The notes below the pieces were generated by a model. It was not told the origin of the DNA, made no database searches, and saw only the letters and a program-made list of their open reading frames with translations. The translations under genes were made by a program, and so were the position numbers. This document shows, in pieces, positions 21,792 to 26,555 of a stretch of 26,555 bases of DNA. Source of the stretch: an uncultured Oscillibacter sp. (GTDB lineage: Bacteria > Bacillota > Clostridia > Oscillospirales > Oscillospiraceae); contig CAJUBX010000021.1 in the NCBI GenBank assembly GCA_910585165.1, positions 1 to 26,555 of the forward strand, written 5' to 3'. Every line of letters begins with the position of its first letter. The first letter of the stretch is position 1.

Positions 21792-22427
21792 ATGCTGACC
21801 ATCCGAAACGAGGCAAAGTCCGATTACCAGGCCGTGGAAGCCCTGACCCGCAGGGCCTTTTACAACCTCTATGTTCCCGGCTGCCACGAGCACTACCTGG
21901 TCCATGTCATGCGGGACCACCCGGACTTTGTGCCGGATCTGGACTTCGTGCTGGAGCTGGACGGAAACTTAATCGGCAGCATCCTTTACACCCGTTCCAC
22001 CCTTACCGGCGAAGCCGGGGAGCGGCGGGAGATTCTGACCTTCGGCCCCGTCTGCATCGCGCCGGAGTACCAGCGGCGGGGCTATGGGAAGCGCCTGATC
22101 GGGCACTCCCTGGAGCGGGCCGCCGCCCTGGGCTGGGAGGCCGTGGTGATCTTCGGCTCTCCCGCCAACTACGTGGGCCTTGGCTTCCAGAGCTGCAAGC
22201 GGCGGCTGGTCCGGGCGGAGGACGGCAGCTTCCCCGCCGCCATGCTGGTCCGGGAGCTCCGGCCCCGCGCCCTGGATGGCGGCCCCTGGACCTACCGGGA
22301 AAGCCCGGTCATGCGCTTTGACGGAGAGGCCGCCCTCCGGTTCGACGCGGGCCTGCCCCCCATGGAAAAGCGGGTCCTGCCCTCTCAGGAGGAGTTCTAT
22401 ATCCTCAGCGGCTCCGTTTTGCGCTGA
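21792..22427 (+). CDS. GNAT family N-acetyltransferase (YhbS-like)
   Basis: It is predicted to transfer an acetyl group from acetyl-CoA to an unknown amine. The 211 aa protein has the GNAT core in residues about 1 to 150: LTIRNEAKSDYQAVEALTRRAF at the start, FVLELDGNLIGSILYTRS as the central strands, then the acetyl-CoA pyrophosphate-binding motif GPVCIAPEYQRRGYGKRLIGHSL (the QRRGYG loop). The later FGSPANYVGLGFQ block matches the YhbS group (COG3153), which acts on small molecules. ATG at 21792 has AAGGAGG six nt upstream. It lies in one unit with the next gene (31 nt gap), but no functional link is evident. Confidence 0.9.
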   Translation: MLTIRNEAKSDYQAVEALTRRAFYNLYVPGCHEHYLVHVMRDHPDFVPDLDFVLELDGNLIGSILYTRSTLTGEAGERREILTFGPVCIAPEYQRRGYGKRLIGHSLERAAALGWEAVVIFGSPANYVGLGFQSCKRRLVRAEDGSFPAAMLVRELRPRALDGGPWTYRESPVMRFDGEAALRFDAGLPPMEKRVLPSQEEFYILSGSVLR

Positions 22428-22458
22428 CCCCATCAAATCACAATAAAGGAGAATCACC

Positions 22459-22848
22459 ATGGAAGAAGCAGGCATCGTCTCCATCTGGCTCGGCAGCTTC
22501 GAGAGCCGGGAAGCTCTGGCGTTTTACGCCGAAAACCGCTTTAAGCGGAATGAAAAAGGCGAGAAGGTTCCCTCCTTTACCCAGGACTTTTTCAACGGCG
22601 ATCTCTGGCCCTTCGAGCCGGACGTGTTTGACTACGAGTTCAACGCCGCCCCCTCCCAGGACCCGGCCGTGGTGGCGGAGCCCCTGGGCGAGGAGCTGTC
22701 CCGCGCCTTGGCGGAGCTTTACTCCAAGGGCTTTGAGCAGCCCTATAACGCCGTCATCGCGGTTTACGACTACCAGTTCGAGGGCAGCCGCTACGTCCCC
22801 GGCGCGCCGGTGCGGTTTGTGGGCTCCTTCTCCTACATAGAGCGCTGA
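22459..22848 (+). CDS. Imm22-type immunity-like protein
   Basis: This 129 aa acidic soluble protein resembles the immunity protein 22 family. It starts with VSIWLGSFESREALAFYAENRF, like the family VSIWiGnFkSeeeleeY, and continues with GEKVPSFTQDFFNGDLWPFEPDVFDYEF. In toxin systems such proteins bind and neutralise a secreted nuclease or other polymorphic toxin. No toxin gene is visible in the window, so it may be an orphan immunity gene or serve another role. ATG at 22459 has AAAGGAG seven nt upstream. A strong terminator follows. Identification is from sequence pattern only, not from a search. Confidence 0.68.
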   Translation: MEEAGIVSIWLGSFESREALAFYAENRFKRNEKGEKVPSFTQDFFNGDLWPFEPDVFDYEFNAAPSQDPAVVAEPLGEELSRALAELYSKGFEQPYNAVIAVYDYQFEGSRYVPGAPVRFVGSFSYIER

Positions 22849-22878
22849 GTCAACCGCAAACCCGTGCGCCAAGCCCCC

Positions 22879-22915
22879 GCCGCCGCTCCGTCCGCCGGAG
22901 CGGCGGCTTTTTTTT
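22879..22915 (+). terminator. terminator after the Imm22-type gene
   Basis: A perfect 12 bp stem, GCCGCCGCTCCG with CGGAGCGGCGGC, has a 5 nt loop and is followed by eight T. Confidence 0.9.
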
Positions 22916-22934
22916 GAAAAAATTCCAGCCGGGG

Positions 22935-22961
22935 TGAAAGTATCCGCCCCGCCGGATCGTA
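22935..22961 (+). promoter_or_regulatory. candidate ECF-type, self-regulated promoter
   Basis: TGAAAG and CGTA are spaced by 17 nt, close to the ECF promoter pattern TGAAAC, 16 to 17 nt, CGTM. It lies about 35 nt before the ECF sigma gene start, with a second GTATCC copy nearby. The gene's own sigma factor may use it. Confidence 0.5.
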
Positions 22962-22995
22962 TCCATTACGAGAGCGCTCCAAAGGAGTTGATGCC

Positions 22996-23484
22996 ATGAA
23001 TCCCCACGAGCAGGCGGAACGGCTGGCGAACGCCTACGCCGACGCAATCCTCCGCCTCAGCTACGCCTATTTGAAAAACACCCAGGACGCCCAGGATATC
23101 TGCCAGACGGTCTTTGTCAAGCTCCTCACGGAGCCCCGGCAGTTTGAAAGCGCGGAGCATGAGCGGGCCTACGTCCTGCGCATGGCGGCCAACGCCTGCA
23201 AGGACCTTTTGAAAAGCCCCTGGCGGAAGCGGACCTGCGGCCTGGAAACCGTGCTGGAGGTCCCCGCCCCGGAGGCGGGGGACGGCTCCGTCCTCGCGGC
23301 GGTGAACGAACTGCCCGCCCATTACCGGGCGGTAATCTACCTCTTTTACTACGAGGGCTACCAGGCGGCGGAAATCGGGAAAATCCTGGGCGTGCCCACC
23401 GCCACCGTCCACACCCGCCTGGCCCGGGGCCGGGCAAAGCTCAAGGACATCTTAGGAGGTGCTGACTATGAGCGATCTGTTTGA
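22996..23484 (+). CDS. ECF-family RNA polymerase sigma factor
   Basis: This is an alternative sigma factor expected to be held inactive by the membrane protein encoded next and released by an envelope signal. The 162 aa protein has sigma region 2 (AYADAILRLSYAYLKNTQDAQ, then DICQTVFVKLL). Region 4 is ELPAHYRAVIYLFYYEGYQAAEIGKILGVPTATVHTRLARGRAKLKDIL, in which the helix-turn-helix lies near residues 130 to 150. No extra domains are present, as is normal for the family. ATG at 22996 has AAAGGAG eight nt upstream. It overlaps the anti-sigma gene by 17 nt, implying coupled translation at near-equal amounts. Confidence 0.93.
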   Translation: MNPHEQAERLANAYADAILRLSYAYLKNTQDAQDICQTVFVKLLTEPRQFESAEHERAYVLRMAANACKDLLKSPWRKRTCGLETVLEVPAPEAGDGSVLAAVNELPAHYRAVIYLFYYEGYQAAEIGKILGVPTATVHTRLARGRAKLKDILGGADYERSV

Positions 23485-24529
23485 TTACAAGAAGGAGATG
23501 AGCCAATTGCGCTTTACGGAAAATCAGAAGAAGACCCTGGCGGAGGCCGCCGCCTCCGCCGCCGGAGGAGCGGCCAAGCGCCGCCGTCCCGTGCTCCGCA
23601 CCGCCCTGATCGCTGCCGCCATGGCCGCTGTGCTGGTGGTGGGCGCGGGAGCGGCGGGAGTGCTGCCCAATCCCACCGATGTTTTCGCCCCCCTCTTCGG
23701 CGGGGCCGCAGCCCAGACGGAGGTCATCGGCAAAATCGGGCATCCCATCGGGGCCTCCGACTCCGACGGAGGCATCACCATCTCCGCCGACGCCATCATG
23801 GGCGACGAATACAACGCCGTCATTGTCTACACCCTCACCCGGGAGGACGGGGAGCGGTTTTTGCCGGAGGGCAAGAGCCTGGACGAGGCCTGTCTGACCG
23901 TGGGCGGCTTCGGCGGGGCCAGCTGGGTCAAGGGCGGAAGCCACGGCGGGGCCTGGTTCGTGGACGAGGACCCGGAGGACAACATGGTTCAGTACGTGGA
24001 GACCGCCTCTTCCGACGTGTCCATGACGAAGGGGACCGCCACGGCGGAGTTTGAGGACCTGTGCATTTGGGACCCGGAGGCGGGAGAGCCGGTGGAGCTG
24101 TACCCCGGACACTGGAAATTCCGCTTTGACGTGGACTACGAGGACTGCTCCGTCCGCCTGGCCGGCGGGGAGACCTTCTCCCAGGACGATATGACCTTCA
24201 CCATCGACGAGCTGACCATCTCTCCCATTGCCGTGCGGGTGGCCTACACAGCGGACATGGCGGTGGTCTGGAGCAACGCCCCCAGCGGACGGCAGAGTCC
24301 CGAGGACGCTCCGAAGGCCCAGCGGTTCCTGGAGAACATCGAAATTCTCCTGACCAAAACCGACGGCACGGTGGTGGACCTGAGCAATTCCGGCGGCAGC
24401 ACTAGGCCGGACTATAAGGCGAATATCTCCCGCTGCGACAAGGGAACGGTCTTTGACGAGATCATCCCCCTGGAGGACATGGCAAGCATCAGCGTTGGCG
24501 GCGTGGTTTACGAGATTCCGCACAATTAG
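23468..24529 (+). CDS. Anti-sigma factor-like membrane protein with a DUF4179-type domain
   Basis: This 353 aa protein is encoded directly after and overlapping the ECF sigma gene. The N-terminal cytosolic part (residues 1 to 44, with YKKEMSQLRFTENQKKTLAEA) would bind the sigma factor. One membrane segment spans about 45 to 64 (TALIAAAMAAVLVVGAGAAG). The external part of about 290 residues begins with the DUF4179-like GGITISADAIMGDEYNAVIVYTLTREDG and continues as beta-rich sequence ending VVYEIPHN. Such partners are common in Clostridia. ATG 23468 is chosen over GTG 23459, since AGGAGGTG overlaps the GTG. The TAG stop falls inside the left end of a MITE-like element. No classical zinc-binding anti-sigma motif is seen. 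Confidence 0.85.
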   Translation: MSDLFDYKKEMSQLRFTENQKKTLAEAAASAAGGAAKRRRPVLRTALIAAAMAAVLVVGAGAAGVLPNPTDVFAPLFGGAAAQTEVIGKIGHPIGASDSDGGITISADAIMGDEYNAVIVYTLTREDGERFLPEGKSLDEACLTVGGFGGASWVKGGSHGGAWFVDEDPEDNMVQYVETASSDVSMTKGTATAEFEDLCIWDPEAGEPVELYPGHWKFRFDVDYEDCSVRLAGGETFSQDDMTFTIDELTISPIAVRVAYTADMAVVWSNAPSGRQSPEDAPKAQRFLENIEILLTKTDGTVVDLSNSGGSTRPDYKANISRCDKGTVFDEIIPLEDMASISVGGVVYEIPHN

Positions 24530-24688
24530 AGCCTATCCGCAAATCATCCGCACACAGCTTGCTTGCATATTTTCCGCCATTCTGCGTTGCGTTTCCTTGC
24601 CGGGCGTCAGCCCGCCTGCGTCAAAGCGCCTTGTTTGGCGGAAAATCTGACGGCGCAATCTGCCCACCTCTTATTCACGGATAGGCTC
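24529..24688. mobile_element. MITE-like element inserted in the anti-sigma stop codon
   Basis: This is a 160 bp non-coding element. Its ends GAGCCTATCCG and CGGATAGGCTC are perfect 11 bp inverted repeats, flanked on both sides by TA, so the target duplication is probably TA. Including the flanks, the mirror symmetry is 14 bp. A nested 11 bp repeat (ATTTTCCGCCA, 24569 to 24579, against 24636 to 24646) lies inside. No transposase is present, so it would need help from an IS elsewhere. TA-targeting families such as IS630 or some IS5 groups are possible. Confidence 0.8.
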
Positions 24689-24702
24689 TAAAAAGCGCAC
24701 AT

Positions 24703-24738
24703 AAAGGCTGGGACGCTTGAAACGTCCCAGCCTTTGTC
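24703..24738 (+). terminator. terminator of the sigma/anti-sigma operon
   Basis: A perfect 13 bp stem, AAAGGCTGGGACG with CGTCCCAGCCTTT (24703 to 24735), has a 7 nt loop. The T-run is only three, inside the stem end, so termination strength is uncertain. It is now about 170 nt from the gene because of the inserted element. Confidence 0.6.
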
Positions 24739-24809
24739 ATACCTGGTTGCCGTCGCTCCGGCTTGGCAAAACACCAGACAGCCAGAGCGAGCGAACGCTC
24801 TTTTGGTTA

Positions 24810-24970
24810 GAAGCTGTATTCATAGGCGGGGGATGCTGGATTGGCGAAGATTTTTTTCGCCAGACAAGGAAATTTTCCGCAGGAATCCTGACGGATTTCA
24901 AGGGAAATTGACACCGTATGGCGGAAAAAAGACCGCCAAGACAGCGTTCAACGCCTATGAATACAGCTTC
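24810..24970. mobile_element. second MITE-like fold-back element
   Basis: This is a 161 bp non-coding element with perfect 19 bp ends (GAAGCTGTATTCATAGGCG and its complement), flanked by TTA on both sides, suggesting a 3 bp target duplication. Most of its interior also folds back imperfectly, for example GGCGAA with TTCGCC on the left and GGCGG with CCGCC on the right. No ORF of note is present. It differs from the element at 24529 in ends and in target. Confidence 0.75.
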
Positions 24971-24972
24971 TT

Positions 24973-24992
24973 ACTTTTCTCTCGAGAAAAGT
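24973..24992 (-). terminator. short palindrome after the metallo-hydrolase gene
   Basis: ACTTTTCTCTCGAGAAAAGT is a 9 bp stem with a TC loop, only 2 nt after the stop of the minus-strand gene. It may be a weak terminator. The second MITE-like element abuts it, so the insertion may have shortened a longer stem. Confidence 0.35.
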
Positions 24993-24994
24993 GA

Positions 24995-25945
24995 CTACTC
25001 AATCTCAATATGGACCGACTCGTGGAACTCCGGCTCCACCAGCCCGGGGATGTTCACCGCGTCGGTGAAGCGCACGTCCCGGGTGTACTCCCGCAGAAGG
25101 GAGATGATGTAAGGATGGGGCCGCTCGTCGGGCCGCCCCGCCGCCACGCACACCACAATGGTCTTGGGGGCCAGGCGGCTGACGCTCTTTCGGGTGGAGG
25201 AGGTCAGGGAGGCGTGGTGGGGCAGCTTCAAAATGTCGCAGGGGGCCAGGGTGTCGTTGTCCCAGACCGCGCCGTACATGTCGCCCCCCAGGACGATTTC
25301 CTTCCCGTGGTAGTACAGCCTCTGGCGGAGGCTGGAGATATTCATGGACTTCGTCCAGCGCATCAAATCATGCCGGTTCCGCTCCCCCCGGAAGGCCGCG
25401 TCGTAAACCGCCTTCTGCCGGGGGTACAGGGCGGGCTCCCCGGCGTAAACGTCCATGGCCAGCTCCTCCGTCAGGCGGAAGGTCTCCACCTTGTCCCCGG
25501 GAAGCTCCACAAATTCCCCCACCCGCCCCGGGTGGGCCCGGAGGGCGGAGGCGTAGATGTCCAGGCACCGCAGCAGGTTCCGGGCCGCGCCGGGGAGGCC
25601 GTTGTCCCCGTCGGGGTCCAGGGGACCATGCCCCTCCGGGGGGGCGTAGGTGGAAACCAGCTTCCCTACCTCCGCCGCCTCCAAGACCCGCCCCAGTCCG
25701 CCGATGTGGTCCCGGTGAAAGTGGGTGGCCAGGAGGACGTCCAGCCGGTCAATCCCCTGCTTTTTCAGAAAGTCCCCGGCGTAAATCCGGCGGGACCGGG
25801 GGTCCAGCTCCCCGGGGTGGTCGTCCCGGACGAGGCTGTCGTGGCCGCAGTCCACCAGCATGGCGAAACGCCGTCCGCCTTCCCCCAGCTCCTGAATCAA
25901 AATGGAATCCCCGTTGCCGACGTTGATGAAATCCAATACCAGCAT
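24995..25945 (-). CDS. Standalone metallo-beta-lactamase-fold hydrolase
   Basis: This 316 aa predicted cytosolic enzyme has the metal-binding motif ATHFHRDHIGG (H75, H77, D79, H80). It begins with FINVGNGDSILIQEL and MLVDCGHDS, and later has LGGDMYGAVW and ILKLPHHAS, the order seen in the ComEC/Rec2 C-terminal and related MBL proteins that act on nucleic acids or phosphodiesters. No membrane domains are present, so it is not ComEC itself. The substrate is unknown. ATG at 25945 has GAGGGGG upstream. It is a single-gene unit with its own promoter. Confidence 0.85.
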   Translation of the reverse strand: MLVLDFINVGNGDSILIQELGEGGRRFAMLVDCGHDSLVRDDHPGELDPRSRRIYAGDFLKKQGIDRLDVLLATHFHRDHIGGLGRVLEAAEVGKLVSTYAPPEGHGPLDPDGDNGLPGAARNLLRCLDIYASALRAHPGRVGEFVELPGDKVETFRLTEELAMDVYAGEPALYPRQKAVYDAAFRGERNRHDLMRWTKSMNISSLRQRLYYHGKEIVLGGDMYGAVWDNDTLAPCDILKLPHHASLTSSTRKSVSRLAPKTIVVCVAAGRPDERPHPYIISLLREYTRDVRFTDAVNIPGLVEPEFHESVHIEIE

Positions 25946-25977
25946 AAGCCCATCCCCCTCACTTCTTTATTTAGGAT

Positions 25978-26006
25978 AGGATACCATAGCCCGGAGGGCC
26001 GCGCAA
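25978..26006 (-). promoter_or_regulatory. promoter of the metallo-hydrolase gene
   Basis: On the minus strand TTGCGC (26006 to 26001) and TATCCT (25983 to 25978) are 17 nt apart, and TGG precedes the -10. Confidence 0.5.
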
Positions 26007-26047
26007 GGAAAAGCCTCCCTTCTTCCCTCCCAAAATTTTGCCCTCAT

Positions 26048-26066
26048 TTTTGTCATCCTGACAAAA
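26048..26066. repeat. inverted repeat in the gap before the ZIP transporter
   Basis: TTTTGTC and GACAAAA with a 5 nt spacer form a 7 bp inverted repeat 40 nt upstream of the ZIP promoter. It is a possible operator or weak bidirectional terminator. There is no gene here. Confidence 0.35.
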
Positions 26067-26107
26067 GCGTGCACTTGGAAGCCGCCTTTCTTTTTCCCCT
26101 CATTTTC

Positions 26108-26136
26108 TGGACAGGCGTGGAATAGGGTGTTATAAT
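26108..26136 (+). promoter_or_regulatory. strong promoter of the ZIP transporter gene
   Basis: TGGACA and TATAAT are separated by 17 nt, with TGT before the -10 (extended -10). It is the closest to consensus in the window. Confidence 0.8.
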
Positions 26137-26146
26137 AAATTTATTA
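26133..26146. promoter_or_regulatory. perfect 14 bp palindrome over the ZIP promoter -10
   Basis: TAATAAATTTATTA overlaps the last bases of the -10 and the transcription start. Its position suits an operator for a dimeric repressor, for example a metalloregulator, but no known box was recognised. Confidence 0.45.
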
Positions 26147-26162
26147 GGTTATCGCTTGAAAA

Positions 26163-26169
26163 AGGGAGG
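26163..26169 (+). promoter_or_regulatory. ribosome binding site that favours a TTG start for the ZIP gene
   Basis: AGGGAGG ends 7 nt before TTG 26177 and 22 nt before the first ATG (26192), so the TTG is the more likely start. Confidence 0.6.
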
Positions 26170-26176
26170 GCAAATT

Positions 26177-26555
26177 TTGGGTACTGTAACAATGGGCTTT
26201 TGGACCACGCTGCTGGTCACCGCCGCCGCCGGTATCGGCGGCACCGGACTGGGAGGGCTTCTTGCCACCTTGTTCCGCCGGGACTCCGGGCGGGAGGCCA
26301 GTCTGCTTTTGAGCTTCGCCGCCGGGGTGATGGTGTCGGTGTCCTGCTTCGGCCTTTTGTCGGAGGCCGCCGCCCCGGGGGCCATGGAGCTGGTGGCCCT
26401 GGGCGTTTTCCTCGGCTGCGGCGTCACGGCGGGGCTGAACGCCCTGCTGGACCACGGCCGCCCCACCGGCGGGCTGGTGCTGGCGGGGCTGGTGATGGCC
26501 GCCGCCATCGCCCTGCACAACGTGCCCGAGGGCATGGTCATCGGCGCGTCCTTCA
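26177..26555 (+). CDS. ZIP family divalent metal transporter, N-terminal part (runs off the right edge)
   Basis: ZIP proteins carry zinc, iron or other divalent metals into the cytosol. About 126 residues are present. Four hydrophobic stretches can be seen: TLLVTAAAGIGGTGLGGLLA, SLLLSFAAGVMVSVSCFGLL, MELVALGVFLGCGVTAGL and LVLAGLVMAAAIALHN. The last runs into the family-diagnostic IALHNVPEGMVIGASF, where the His and Glu of HNxPEG bind metal. Start TTG 26177 is preferred on ribosome-site spacing; ATG 26192 is the alternative. It is transcribed from a strong promoter divergent from the metallo-hydrolase gene. Metal specificity cannot be read from the visible part. Confidence 0.88.
   Translation, partial: MGTVTMGFWTTLLVTAAAGIGGTGLGGLLATLFRRDSGREASLLLSFAAGVMVSVSCFGLLSEAAAPGAMELVALGVFLGCGVTAGLNALLDHGRPTGGLVLAGLVMAAAIALHNVPEGMVIGASF

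Noticed and set aside
22459..22848. A full toxin and immunity system around the Imm22-like gene
   Set aside because: No toxin, secretion or polymorphic repeat gene is present nearby; only the immunity-like gene can be supported.
24541..24994. Small ORFs in the gap after the anti-sigma gene
   Set aside because: They fall within two inverted-repeat elements and a terminator, with no ribosome sites.
1..26555. CRISPR arrays, tRNA or rRNA genes, prophage or complete insertion sequences
   Set aside because: No regularly spaced repeats, tRNA-like cloverleaf, rRNA sequence, phage gene or transposase was recognised on either strand.

Overview
The window is GC-rich (roughly 60 to 65 percent by eye), compact bacterial chromosome. 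Gene content points to a flagellated, anaerobic, low-oxygen-tolerant Clostridia member, most likely a gut Oscillospiraceae (Flavonifractor, Oscillibacter, Lawsonibacter or a relative). The grounds are a Clostridia-type fla operon containing FlbD and the TIGR02530 protein, formate-tetrahydrofolate ligase with a formate channel, rubrerythrin, an ECF sigma with a DUF4179-type anti-sigma, and AAGGAGG ribosome sites. The genus is inferred, not proven.

Region 1 (1 to 11165, minus strand) is one long flagellar operon. Read from its promoter side it runs flgB, flgC, fliE, fliF, fliG, fliH, fliI, fliJ, fliK, flgD, TIGR02530 gene, flgE, flbD, motA, and motA runs off the left edge. It encodes the rod, MS ring, C ring, export ATPase complex, hook-length control, hook and the start of the stator. 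Several gaps between cistrons carry strong hairpins, and the leader of about 280 nt upstream of flgB is highly structured.

Region 2 (11868 to 16889, plus strand) is transcribed away from the fla operon. It holds three coupled genes: a REC/HD-GYP/PAS/GGDEF response regulator, an HPt protein, and a membrane hybrid histidine kinase with two receiver domains. Together they form a complete phosphorelay that should tune cyclic di-GMP, placed beside the motility genes.

Region 3 (16890 to 20387) holds a hairpin-rich intergenic cassette flanked by two copies of the same terminator, an unknown minus-strand gene, and a divergent fhs plus formate/nitrite-transporter operon.

Region 4 (20388 to 22915) is a run of small genes: rubrerythrin with a hairpin over its ribosome site, a short PhnD-like lipoprotein on the minus strand, a GNAT acetyltransferase and an Imm22-type immunity-like protein.

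Region 5 (22916 to 24994) has an ECF sigma factor with a candidate autoregulated promoter and a membrane anti-sigma protein. Two MITE-like elements of about 160 bp follow. The first has inserted precisely in the anti-sigma stop codon.

Region 6 (24995 to 26555) has a standalone metallo-beta-lactamase-fold protein (minus) and the 5' part of a ZIP metal transporter (plus), whose strong promoter overlaps a perfect 14 bp palindrome.

Seen throughout: most predicted promoters carry a TGn extended -10, usually TGGTA, and several genes start with GTG or TTG. No rRNA, tRNA, CRISPR array, prophage or complete insertion sequence was recognised.
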